64,000 bases of DNA from JAYYPW01 sp036128855 (GTDB lineage Bacteria > Pseudomonadota > Gammaproteobacteria > Comchoanobacterales > Comchoanobacteraceae). Location of the stretch: positions 124,001 through 188,000 of the forward strand of contig JAYYPW010000008.1 in NCBI GenBank assembly GCA_036128855.1. The letters run 5' to 3'. Positions 17,488-25,741 of this stretch are shown in pieces. The translations under genes and the position numbers were made by a program. The notes under the pieces are model-generated. The model was not told the origin of the DNA and ran no database searches. It saw only the letters and a program-made list of their open reading frames with translations. The stretch's first letter is position 1; every line of letters starts with the position of its first letter.

Positions 17488-18939
17488 TTATCGTCTTGAT
17501 GACGGGGTGTCGTTATTTTTATTTTCTTGTGTGATATGGGTGGTGGGCCCAGAGTATGAACGGGGGCGATTTTTTGATTGGTGGGGATAAGCGATACCCT
17601 CTGGACGCAGGCGCTTCTGTGATAGGGTCTGCGTTTTAAACTCTTCTGTTTTTTTTGGGCTTAAGGAATACGAGATCGTAAAGTATAAGTGAAATAGTAG
17701 CGTAGTGCATGGTTTCAGTACCATTTCCCAGTATGCGTTAAATAGAATTCTTCTGAACGAGAGAGTTTGCTGCTCAGCATCATAACGATGCATGGTTGTA
17801 GAGTCTAAGTGTGTAAATGCTTGCGTATGTGCTCGGATAAAGTCTTGATTTGTGCCTTTGTGAGTGAGGTGGATGCCGGAGCATGTAGGGGTGTAAAGAG
17901 TGTCTCCAACGTTGGATACGATATCATTTTGCTGTGTAACTAGTAGATGTTGAGATAGGCCATCTTGCGAAATTTTCTTTGCAGCGGTGTCCTTTGTGCT
18001 AAGCTTTGCGCTAATATTGCGATATATATAGGTAAAAAGTGAATAAGCCAATGGAGCAATTAGTAGCGTAGCTAAAGCAAGTCCAAAAACTGGCAAAATA
18101 GGGAAGCCAAAATAAAGTCCAGCAGCTATAATTGCTATACAGGAGAGGTGAAGTAAGGCTGCATAAATGACATTGCTATATGAAATAGAAAGAGGGGCTA
18201 AAAAGGCGCGGAAAGCAGTATTGGGATGATCTTTAGCGAGCATTCCGCACATTGCGCCACCAAGGCTATGGCCTATTGCAATAGTGGAGTGGTCTGAGGA
18301 AAGTAATTTATTAAGTTTTTCTCTACTAGCCTGGTATATGGTTGAACCAACAGCACGATAAGGTGAGATATCGCTTGCATAGGTAAGATAGGCGCCCCTT
18401 TGCCATGGTAAAGGAGCTGTTCCTGGGAAAAGTAGTAGTCTTGGAGCGTCGTTATCAGGTGGTTTTGCTACTAATTCATAAGCACAGTAGGGGTCATCTT
18501 TGCGTCCACAAAGTTCTATGGTGTTGAAGGTGTAGGTTACAATGCGAAACGTACTTGGGGATTCTTGGTCTCCAGGAAAGAGTATAGGGATGCGTATAGT
18601 TTGACCTGAGGAGGGTTCGGTGTAAGTTACAAAGCAGAGAAGTTGGTATACTTGCAACATCATAAGCTGTCGAGTAGTCGGTGTTAATGTTTGATCACAG
18701 CTGAGGTGGGTGATTATATCTTCAAGTCTTTGGCGTAAACTTTCAAATAATTCAAGTCGAATATAGGGATATTCAGACTGTAGGTCTTGTAGTGTAGACC
18801 ATGCTCCTAGTAAAGAAGGCTTCTCGATGATATGGGTAAAAGTATCACGAATTGAGCGGGAATCTTGAAACACATAATCCCATACCGCGGTTGCTCTACG
18901 GGCTAGATCTAGGCTATTTTTTTTATCATTACTCATCAC
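17488..18939 (-). CDS. class 3 lipase-like alpha/beta hydrolase with membrane segments
   Basis: 483-residue protein with the lipase nucleophile elbow GHSLGG (Gly223 to Gly228, Ser225) preceded by a strand and an oxyanion-type loop LLLFPGTAP. Two hydrophobic helices follow at about 255-277 and 280-303, interrupting the hydrolase fold. The C-terminal 60 residues are rich in Ser, Arg, Lys and Asn and probably disordered. No N-terminal signal peptide is seen, so if it acts outside the cell it would need a dedicated secretion system. The function could be phospholipid or lipid hydrolysis; the substrate is unknown. It ends three bases beyond the cyclo-ligase stop, converging with it. Confidence 0.75.
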   Translation of the reverse strand: MMSNDKKNSLDLARRATAVWDYVFQDSRSIRDTFTHIIEKPSLLGAWSTLQDLQSEYPYIRLELFESLRQRLEDIITHLSCDQTLTPTTRQLMMLQVYQLLCFVTYTEPSSGQTIRIPILFPGDQESPSTFRIVTYTFNTIELCGRKDDPYCAYELVAKPPDNDAPRLLLFPGTAPLPWQRGAYLTYASDISPYRAVGSTIYQASREKLNKLLSSDHSTIAIGHSLGGAMCGMLAKDHPNTAFRAFLAPLSISYSNVIYAALLHLSCIAIIAAGLYFGFPILPVFGLALATLLIAPLAYSLFTYIYRNISAKLSTKDTAAKKISQDGLSQHLLVTQQNDIVSNVGDTLYTPTCSGIHLTHKGTNQDFIRAHTQAFTHLDSTTMHRYDAEQQTLSFRRILFNAYWEMVLKPCTTLLFHLYFTISYSLSPKKTEEFKTQTLSQKRLRPEGIAYPHQSKNRPRSYSGPTTHITQENKNNDTPSSRR

Positions 18940-18977
18940 CTGATTATAGCATATAAAACAATATTTGTGTTAAAAAT

Positions 18978-19448
18978 TTAACTAGAAACACCGGTGCTAC
19001 CAAAGCCACCTTCTCCGCGTACTGAGCTCTCAAAGGACTCAACAATCTCAAGTGACGGGCGCGCTATAGGCAAAAAAACTAGCTGTGCTATTCTATCGCC
19101 GGGATTTATGGTGAAAGCGTTTTGACTACGATTCCAGGCTGATATTTTAAGAGGTCCTTGGTAGTCGGCGTCAATAAGTCCTGTACCGTTTCCTAATATA
19201 ATACCATGTTTATGCCCTAGACCTGAGCGAGGTAGAATCTTAGCGCAATAATTCTGATTGTCGATAAAAAATGCCAAGCCCGATGATATTAAAAAACCTT
19301 CTCCAGGGTCAAGTGTATGAGGTTGGTCTAGGCATGCAATCAGGTCAAGGCCGGCTGAGCCGGGGGTGGCATAATCAGGAAGCGGCCATATGTCACCGAG
19401 TCTGGTATCAAGTATGCGGATTTTTACTTTCTGAAGGATTGCTTGCAT
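18978..19448 (-). CDS. dut: deoxyuridine 5'-triphosphate nucleotidohydrolase (dUTPase)
   Basis: Trimeric dUTPase producing dUMP and keeping uracil out of DNA. All five family motifs are present in order: PGSAGLDL, PRSGLGHKHG, GNGTGLIDADYQG, PGDRIAQLVF and the C-terminal RGEGGFGSTG. Length (156 aa) is standard. The start codon lies inside the preceding L,D-transpeptidase gene (41-base overlap). No later start would leave the N-terminal strand intact, so the overlap is probably real. Confidence 0.97.
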   Translation of the reverse strand: MQAILQKVKIRILDTRLGDIWPLPDYATPGSAGLDLIACLDQPHTLDPGEGFLISSGLAFFIDNQNYCAKILPRSGLGHKHGIILGNGTGLIDADYQGPLKISAWNRSQNAFTINPGDRIAQLVFLPIARPSLEIVESFESSVRGEGGFGSTGVSS

Positions 19449-20415
19449 ATAAATTTACTGAAAATGGAATACCTGTAGGATTCTGCAGGTCATCTGTCAA
19501 TTTGTCAAGAAATTCAGGCTTGCTCACTATTGAGCGGGTCTTGTTGTCAAGACTGTTTAGTAGAGCTTGCTTTTGGATGGAGAGTAGGTCTTCTACAGGT
19601 CCATCAATAACTGGGGAGTGAGCTTCAATATAGAGTATGTTGCCCAAACGATAGGTTTTAATGGGGTTGTTGATTATTTTAACACGTGTGCCAACTTTGA
19701 ATAGTCGATATGCTTCTGCTATATCTTCCGGATAAAGGTTTACGCATCCAGAAGTACTACGTGTACCAATATGAGATGCATCATGGGTTCCATGGATAAG
19801 GTAGCTCGGTTTGGATAAGTTCATGGCATACTCTCCTAGAGGATTAATAGGGTTGTGGAGTAGAATATTAGGGTGGTCAAGGATACCTTTATCTGCCAAT
19901 TCAGCAAGTGCGTTCTCTGGGATATACCAAATTGGCTTATAGCGTTTTTTTAAGATTTCAAATACTCCTTCGGGAGTTGGATGGAACTCTCGTCCTATGC
20001 CAACAGGCCAGACATACAGTTTGTGTGAAGCCTCATGATAAAAATACATGCGCTTTTCAGGAATGTTTACAACTACTTGGTTGGGTTGAATATGTGGAAC
20101 AAGAGCTTGAGAAGGTATGTAGGCAATAGTCCCAAATTTTGACGTATGCGAGGATAAAAGTATTGGGTTTGCAGCAAGGAGAGCGTCAAAACCTACATCG
20201 TAACTTCGAGCAAGATGATCGATTTGTGCGTATTGTTGTTGAAGGTAAATGAATGAAACTTTTCCAACTAGGCGTTGCTTAGGATTGTATGAGTAAGAGG
20301 TTGCAAGGCAGAGCTGTGATAGGCAGGTGATATATAAGATAATGGACCAAAATACACTAGGGGTACTGACCGTATAGTCATGTGTAAAGAAAGCATTGGC
20401 TGAAATATAGCGCAT
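19408..20415 (-). CDS. L,D-transpeptidase (ErfK/YbiS/YcfS/YnhG family)
   Basis: Periplasmic enzyme that forms or remodels peptidoglycan cross-links or anchors lipoprotein. A hydrophobic segment at about 21-39 is the signal anchor, followed by a LysM-like stretch around 58-85 and the YkuD catalytic domain (about 113-250) with HGT at 208-210 and the catalytic motif STSGCVN (Cys224). The last about 75 residues extend past the YkuD domain. It overlaps dut by 41 bases, an unusual pairing of a cell-wall and a nucleotide-hygiene gene. Confidence 0.92.
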   Translation of the reverse strand: MRYISANAFFTHDYTVSTPSVFWSIILYITCLSQLCLATSYSYNPKQRLVGKVSFIYLQQQYAQIDHLARSYDVGFDALLAANPILLSSHTSKFGTIAYIPSQALVPHIQPNQVVVNIPEKRMYFYHEASHKLYVWPVGIGREFHPTPEGVFEILKKRYKPIWYIPENALAELADKGILDHPNILLHNPINPLGEYAMNLSKPSYLIHGTHDASHIGTRSTSGCVNLYPEDIAEAYRLFKVGTRVKIINNPIKTYRLGNILYIEAHSPVIDGPVEDLLSIQKQALLNSLDNKTRSIVSKPEFLDKLTDDLQNPTGIPFSVNLYASNPSESKNPHT

Positions 20416-20464
20416 GAGTGAATAATATGTTTAAATTAACTACTGAAAGTATACTCAAGATGAT

Positions 20465-21073
20465 ATGAACAAGCCATATATTTTAATTCTCTATGCATCC
20501 TCAACCGGAAATACAAAAAAAATGGCAGAAATTCTACAAAGGGGGGTAATGATGATGTCTGGCATAGATGTCTATTTGCGCACAGTCCCGAGTGTCACGC
20601 AGATTAAGGAGGGGGTAAAAGAAAATAGTCATGGGGCCCCTTTTGCAACGATAGAAGAGCTTGCGGGTGCTTGTGGTCTGGCGGTAGGTTCTCCAACACA
20701 TTTTAGTAATATGGCTTCTGGTCTACAGTATTTTATAGAGCAAACATCTGCTATATGGTATCAGGGAGGCATGGTAGACAAGCCGTTTACAGTTTTTACC
20801 TCAACAGGAAGTATGCATGGTGGTCAGGAAACAACCTTAATTAATATGATGACGCCTTTATTACACCACGGCATGATTAATGTGGGTGTTCCTTACACCG
20901 TTCCAGAAGTGCAAAGCACTCAAACTGGGGGAGGGCCTTACGGAGCGTCACACTTGTCTGGAGGAGAGTCGGGGCGAAACATTGATGAAAATGAATATGC
21001 TATATTATTGGCACAAGGAAAGCGTTTGGCAAAAGTGGCCTTGGCAATGAGTGCATTTAATAACATGCGCTAA
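20465..21073 (+). CDS. wrbA: WrbA-type NAD(P)H:quinone oxidoreductase
   Basis: Flavodoxin-fold FMN enzyme that reduces quinones by two electrons. The FMN loop is YASSTGNTKKMA at the N-terminus, followed by the WrbA signature GSPTHFSNMASG and STGSMHGGQETT. Length (202 aa) matches the family. It is divergent from the L,D-transpeptidase with 49 bases between start codons, so both promoters must be in or near that short gap. It is the last gene before the rpsB cluster. Confidence 0.93.
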   Translation: MNKPYILILYASSTGNTKKMAEILQRGVMMMSGIDVYLRTVPSVTQIKEGVKENSHGAPFATIEELAGACGLAVGSPTHFSNMASGLQYFIEQTSAIWYQGGMVDKPFTVFTSTGSMHGGQETTLINMMTPLLHHGMINVGVPYTVPEVQSTQTGGGPYGASHLSGGESGRNIDENEYAILLAQGKRLAKVALAMSAFNNMR

Positions 21074-21124
21074 TCTAGATGCTCATCGTTCTAAAAGAAA
21101 TTGTGGTTTAAGTGTAATATTCTC

Positions 21125-21153
21125 TTGATTATAAGTGGTTTTAAACGTATAAT
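21125..21153 (+). promoter_or_regulatory. strong sigma-70-type promoter for rpsB-tsf
   Basis: TTGATT (21125-21130), a 17-base spacer and a perfect TATAAT (21148-21153). Transcription would start near 21160, leaving an untranslated leader of about 120 bases before rpsB. In Enterobacteria the rpsB leader is the site of S2 autoregulation; the leader here contains a small GTGTG/CACAC hairpin, but I cannot show that the mechanism is conserved. Confidence 0.6.
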
Positions 21154-21280
21154 GCGTAATAATTTTTTGTTGGTGTGGATTGTCACACTGACGTAACATG
21201 CTTTTCTACAGCAGTAAATCCCTGGGTGTCTTATATAGATTGGGCTTTCGGTAGTAAAGTACATTAACCCGGAGTAAATT

Positions 21281-22363
21281 ATGATACCTAAAATTGATTT
21301 TGACGAACTAGTACAAGCAGGCGTTCAATTTGGACACAGTCAACGCTACTGGAATCCTAAAATGGCACCATATATATATGTTGTGAGAAGAAAGTTACAC
21401 ATTATCAATCTTCTTAAAACAAGACCACTATTACAGAAAGCAACCGAAGTTATCCACAATATGGCATCGTTTAACGGGAAAATTCTCTATGTCGCCACAA
21501 AAAGATCTGCACAACATACTATAGAAGCAGAAGCAAGCAGGGCTGGAATGCCTTATGTTAATAAGCGTTGGCCAGGTGGTATGTTAACCAATTTCAAAAC
21601 GATCTTACAGTCTGTGAAACGAATGAAGTTTTTAGAAGAATACATAGCATCAGATGAAGTTGCAGGACTAAAGAAGAAAGAACGCCTGAGTCTAGAGCGC
21701 GATCTTACAAAACTCAAAGCGAGTTTCAACGGTATACGAGATATGACAACGTTGCCTGATGCACTGTTTGTAATCGATGTTGGGCAAGAACACATCGCGG
21801 TCAAAGAGGCAAATAAGCTCGGTATCCCGGTAATTGCTGTTGTAGATACAAACTGTTCACCTGATGGTATAAACCATATTATTCCAGGTAATGACGATTC
21901 AACCAAGGCGATTCAGCTTTATACGCGAATTATCACCGACGCGATCGCCGATGCACGTAAGAATTTAGAAGAAAAGCTTGCAAAAGCTGAAAAAGTTAAA
22001 GTCGCAGGAAAAACTACTGTAAAAGTCGTTAAAAAAGACAAAGACGAAGAACCTATATCAGATGCCAAGGCAGAATCTGTAAGTGAAAACACAAAAGAAG
22101 AAAGTACAGATCAATCCGAGTCCACGGAGCAGCCAGCTACAAAGAAAAAGGTTATAAAAGTAACTGCAAAGCAGGTGAAAAAAGCCACTGAGCAGGACAA
22201 AGATGTCAAGCCAAAAACTGCAGCAAAGAAGAAAGTCTCTTCTACAAAAAAAGCAACACCGAAAAAAGCAGGAGAAGCTAAGACAAGCACTAGTAAAAAA
22301 GCCCCTGCTAAAACGAAAAAGACTGAAGTAAAATCAGCGAAAAAGGATCAAGACACCAAATAG
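21281..22363 (+). CDS. rpsB: 30S ribosomal protein S2 with long lysine-rich C-terminal extension
   Basis: Residues 1-230 are a normal S2 protein (AGVQFGHSQRYWNPKM, VNKRWPGGMLTN, PVIAVVDTNCSP). E. coli S2 ends at about residue 241, but this protein continues to 360 with a low-complexity tail. The tail starts with mixed acidic and basic sequence (about 235-285) and then becomes a run of Lys-, Ala-, Thr- and Ser-rich blocks (AAKKKV, TKKATPKKAG, KKAPAKTKKT), like bacterial histone-H1-like tails. A GGAG ribosome binding site precedes the ATG. It is followed by tsf after 40 bases. Confidence 0.96.
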   Translation: MIPKIDFDELVQAGVQFGHSQRYWNPKMAPYIYVVRRKLHIINLLKTRPLLQKATEVIHNMASFNGKILYVATKRSAQHTIEAEASRAGMPYVNKRWPGGMLTNFKTILQSVKRMKFLEEYIASDEVAGLKKKERLSLERDLTKLKASFNGIRDMTTLPDALFVIDVGQEHIAVKEANKLGIPVIAVVDTNCSPDGINHIIPGNDDSTKAIQLYTRIITDAIADARKNLEEKLAKAEKVKVAGKTTVKVVKKDKDEEPISDAKAESVSENTKEESTDQSESTEQPATKKKVIKVTAKQVKKATEQDKDVKPKTAAKKKVSSTKKATPKKAGEAKTSTSKKAPAKTKKTEVKSAKKDQDTK

Positions 22364-22403
22364 ATACTAACATTTTAACATACTGATACAGGAGGCAAAA
22401 GCC

Positions 22404-23228
22404 ATGGCATACACTTTAGAAAACATCAAAGAACTTAGAGAATTGATGGGGGCCGGTATAAAAGATTGTAAAGATGCTCTCAACGCCAGCGGTGGTGATA
22501 TCGAGAAAGCAAAAATATATCTTAGAGAAAAAGGTGCAGCAAAAGCTGAAAAAAAGAGTGTTAGGCAAGCACAAGAGGGTGCTGTTTATTTACATATTGC
22601 AGAAGATAAAAAGGCAGCGGTTATTTTGGAAGTGAATTGCGAAACAGACTTTGTAGCACGTTCACAGCCATTCAATAGTTTTATAGCAGACGTCGCAAAA
22701 ACAGTGCTAGAGCACAATATAACAGACCTCGATTCACTGCATGCGGCCAAAATGGATGGGCATGAGACAGTAGAAGCAGGAAGATCTGCTGCGGTATTGA
22801 AGGTGGGTGAAAATATCCAAATTAAACGAGTAAAAATGCTTACAGCATCTACAGGTTTCTTCACGGGATATCAGCATGGTCAAAGCATTGCAGTTGCAAT
22901 AGAGTCTAGTCAAGATAAAGATACTGTTGCTAAAAATATAGCTATGCACATAGCCGCAATTAACCCTGTGTCAATCAGTGAAAATGAGATACCTGAAGAA
23001 GTGATGGCACAAGAAAGAGCCATATATTTATCACAGCTAAAAGATTCCGGTAAGCCAGAGGCAATCTTGAATAAAATTATTGACGGCAAGCTAAAGAAAT
23101 TTGCTGCAGGACTATGTCTGTATGGACAGGCTTACGTAAAAGAACCAAAGCTAACTGTTAAGGATTATTGTAACAGTCAAGATAACCTACAGGTTTTACA
23201 GTTTGTACGCTATGCTTTAGGTGAGTAG
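22404..23228 (+). CDS. tsf: translation elongation factor Ts
   Basis: Guanine-nucleotide exchange factor for EF-Tu. The N-terminal UBA-like segment LRELMGAGIKDCKDAL and the core motif CETDFVAR are intact, and length (274 aa) is close to E. coli (283). A strong AGGAGG ribosome binding site lies at the expected distance. It is second in the rpsB-tsf-pyrH-frr operon. Confidence 0.98.
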   Translation: MAYTLENIKELRELMGAGIKDCKDALNASGGDIEKAKIYLREKGAAKAEKKSVRQAQEGAVYLHIAEDKKAAVILEVNCETDFVARSQPFNSFIADVAKTVLEHNITDLDSLHAAKMDGHETVEAGRSAAVLKVGENIQIKRVKMLTASTGFFTGYQHGQSIAVAIESSQDKDTVAKNIAMHIAAINPVSISENEIPEEVMAQERAIYLSQLKDSGKPEAILNKIIDGKLKKFAAGLCLYGQAYVKEPKLTVKDYCNSQDNLQVLQFVRYALGE

Positions 23229-23264
23229 TAGCGTATACTTATTCAGCTATACCAAAGGCAAATT

Positions 23265-23990
23265 ATGAACAACTCAACCTACAACCGCATTCTAATCAAG
23301 CTTAGTGGCGAATCCTTATTTAACTTTGATGGGCATGCTAACGTAGGAAGCCATCTAATACACATAGTTCAACAGATACGAGATGCCGTACAAATGGGCA
23401 GCCAAGTTGCTATTGTGCTCGGTGGAGGTAACATCTGTCGAGGCCGAAACATGGTGAAGTCGGGTGCGAAAAGAGTAACTGCCGACAACGTTGGAATGCT
23501 AGCTACAATAATAAATGGTCTGATTTTTAGAGATATATTAGACAAAGAGCAAATAAAGACTAAACTCTATTCTGCATTTCAAGTAGGTAGCATGGTGAGT
23601 TTTTTTGAGCCCCGACAGGCTATTGATGATTTAGAGAGAGGGTATGTTGTGATTTGCTGTGGAGGCACAGGGAATCCATTTGTATCAACTGATACGGCCG
23701 CAAGCTTACGTGCAATACAGCTTGAAGTAGGTGCTATTTTTAAGCTCACAAATGTTCAAGGAGTGTATAACAAAGATCCAAATCAGCATGAAGATGCTGT
23801 ATTTCTTCCTCAATGTACATTCGATCAAGTTATCGCAGACCAGCTCAAAGTTATGGATACGGAGGCCTTCCGGCATTGCCAAATGTTTAACATTCCAATC
23901 CATATCGCCAGTTTTCAAGAGAGCAACATTATACTTAGACTCATTAATCATGAAAATATTGGTACAAAAGTTTCTAGTAAAGAGGAGTAA
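23265..23990 (+). CDS. pyrH: uridylate kinase
   Basis: UMP kinase of pyrimidine nucleotide synthesis, an amino-acid-kinase fold homohexamer. It has the N-terminal LIKLSGESL, the glycine-rich VLGGGNICRGR, and the nucleotide-binding GGTGNPFVSTDTAA. Standard length (241 aa). Gene order tsf-pyrH-frr is conserved, and frr starts 3 bases after its stop. Confidence 0.98.
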   Translation: MNNSTYNRILIKLSGESLFNFDGHANVGSHLIHIVQQIRDAVQMGSQVAIVLGGGNICRGRNMVKSGAKRVTADNVGMLATIINGLIFRDILDKEQIKTKLYSAFQVGSMVSFFEPRQAIDDLERGYVVICCGGTGNPFVSTDTAASLRAIQLEVGAIFKLTNVQGVYNKDPNQHEDAVFLPQCTFDQVIADQLKVMDTEAFRHCQMFNIPIHIASFQESNIILRLINHENIGTKVSSKEE

Positions 23991-23993
23991 TTC

Positions 23994-24551
23994 ATGATCG
24001 AAGAGCTACAAAACAATACAAAAGAAAAAATGGAAAAATGCATTGAGAAATTTAATAATGAACTAAGTAAAATTCGAACTGGAAGAGCCCATTCCAGTCT
24101 TCTAGACCATATAAAGGTAGATGCATATGGAAATAAAAGTCCTATTTCACAGGTCGCAACAATTAGTGTTGAGGGAGCTAGGAGTTTAGTAGTAAGCCCA
24201 TGGGATAAAAGCCAGCTAAAAGCATGTGAAAAGGCCATACGACAATCTGACTTAGGCTTAAACCCTGCGATACAAGGAAATACAGTGCGTGTTCCATTGC
24301 CTCCTCTCACAGAAGAGCGGCGAAAAGATATGGTCAGGCTGGTTAAAGATTTAGCTGAGAATGCACGTATTGCTGTAAGAAATGTTAGAAGACATGCTCT
24401 ACAAGAAGCAAAGAATGCGCTCAAAGAAAAGCTTATTACAGAAGATGAAGAAAAAGGTTGTCATACTAAAATGAATAAGCTTACTGAGGGTTACATAGAG
24501 AAGATTGAAGCTTTGCTGGTCAATAAAGAAAATGAGCTAAAAGAAGTATAA
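23994..24551 (+). CDS. frr: ribosome recycling factor
   Basis: Splits post-termination ribosomes together with EF-G. The 185-residue length and the central family region (KIRTGRAHSSLLD, the NTVRVPLPPLTEERRKDM stretch, RNVRRHA) are typical. A GAGGAG ribosome binding site lies at the pyrH stop. In E. coli and most relatives dxr follows; here uppS follows directly after 4 bases. Confidence 0.98.
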   Translation: MIEELQNNTKEKMEKCIEKFNNELSKIRTGRAHSSLLDHIKVDAYGNKSPISQVATISVEGARSLVVSPWDKSQLKACEKAIRQSDLGLNPAIQGNTVRVPLPPLTEERRKDMVRLVKDLAENARIAVRNVRRHALQEAKNALKEKLITEDEEKGCHTKMNKLTEGYIEKIEALLVNKENELKEV

Positions 24552-24555
24552 AAAA

Positions 24556-25287
24556 ATGGACAGTCGAGCTGGCTTAAGGCATCTTGCAATAATTATGGAT
24601 GGGAATGGTCGGTGGGCTTTAAGCCAAGGGCTGCCACGGATAGACGGGCATGCAAAAGGTGCTGAAGCCACAGTCAATATAGTAAAATACTGTTGTGACC
24701 TAGGTATAAAAGAAGTAAGTTTATTTGGAATGAGTACCGAGAATACGGGTAGGCCTATAGCTGAAGTTTCATTTATTCAGAACCTTGTTGCAGAAATATG
24801 TGCCGATAACCAGAAAATTTTTCATGAAAAAGGTATACGTGTGCGTATCTTAGGGCGGCAAGACAATCTAAAGCATACTAAGCTATTAATGCAAGTAAAA
24901 AAGAATATAGAAAATCTAACACGCCATAATCAAGCTATGAAATTAAACATACTATTTAATTATAGTGGTAGATGGGAGATTAATGAGGCTTTAAAAAGTA
25001 TACATCAAGAGCAAAATATAGTGTCTACTCAAGAGCTAGACGATAAAATTAAAGACATCTTCATGCAAGGTATGCAGTACGAACCTGATCTGTGTATCAG
25101 AACAGGTGGTGAAAAAAGATTGAGTAATTTTATGTTATGGCAGCTTGCTTACAGTGAGTTATATTTCTCTGATGTATTATGGCCTAGCTTCACAGAAAAG
25201 GATTTAGATATTGCTATTGCAGACTTCTTTGCACGTAAAAGACGCTTTGGTTTATTGGAATCTTATCAGGAAGAAGAGGCAAGCTAA
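24556..25287 (+). CDS. uppS: isoprenyl transferase (undecaprenyl diphosphate synthase)
   Basis: Cis-prenyltransferase that makes the C55 carrier lipid for peptidoglycan and O-antigen. It shows the catalytic IIMDGNGRWA, the GHAKGAEA helix, and the C-terminal RTGGEKRLSNF and ELYF motifs. Two sites deviate mildly from E. coli (FGMSTENTGRP for the usual SSENWNRP). Length 243 aa is normal. It starts 4 bases after frr, so it belongs to the same operon. Confidence 0.96.
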   Translation: MDSRAGLRHLAIIMDGNGRWALSQGLPRIDGHAKGAEATVNIVKYCCDLGIKEVSLFGMSTENTGRPIAEVSFIQNLVAEICADNQKIFHEKGIRVRILGRQDNLKHTKLLMQVKKNIENLTRHNQAMKLNILFNYSGRWEINEALKSIHQEQNIVSTQELDDKIKDIFMQGMQYEPDLCIRTGGEKRLSNFMLWQLAYSELYFSDVLWPSFTEKDLDIAIADFFARKRRFGLLESYQEEEAS

Positions 25288-25309
25288 TACTGAAAAAGGT
25301 AATTGACCT

Positions 25310-25702
25310 ATGTTGCAACAATTAGCACTACCAAAAAGTCCGCTTGAGGGTATAATCTTATTTTTCGTGAGTGCTGTTTTTTTCTTAGGGGGGATAGCGC
25401 ATTTTACGAAAACGAGTTTTTTTCTCAGTATCATGCCCCCCTGGATACCTTATCCAAGGTTCTGGATTTATTTCACAGGGGTGTGTGAGGTATTAGGTGC
25501 GTGCGGACTTTGGTTGGTTATGACCAGATATTGGTCAGCGTGGGCGTTAATTGTGCTGAGCATTTGTGTGTTTCCAGTAAATATCTACATGGCGTATTAC
25601 TCAGATCGTTTTCCACAATTTTCTACATGGGCTCTTTACGCACGTTTACCTATGCAGTTTGTAATCATATTTTTCTGTTATTGGCTATCCTTCTACGAGT
25701 AG
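25310..25702 (+). CDS. DoxX-like integral membrane protein
   Basis: 130-residue protein with four predicted hydrophobic helices (about 14-28, 52-68, 74-93 and 108-126). The HF...IMPPWIPYP and GVCEVLGACGL segments are typical of DoxX/DUF4870-like small membrane proteins, and PVNIYMA matches the family's third helix. The role is unknown; some relatives are linked to redox or thiol metabolism. Insertion between uppS and cdsA is not usual, and it occupies part of an otherwise conserved operon. Confidence 0.75.
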   Translation: MLQQLALPKSPLEGIILFFVSAVFFLGGIAHFTKTSFFLSIMPPWIPYPRFWIYFTGVCEVLGACGLWLVMTRYWSAWALIVLSICVFPVNIYMAYYSDRFPQFSTWALYARLPMQFVIIFFCYWLSFYE

Positions 25703-25741
25703 CAAAGCTTTCATAAGGGATTTTTGAAAAAAGAGGTAGAG

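Noticed and set aside
24000..24424. Long open frame antisense to frr
   Set aside because: Ser/Leu-rich translation typical of the complement of Lys/Glu-rich genes; no supporting signals.
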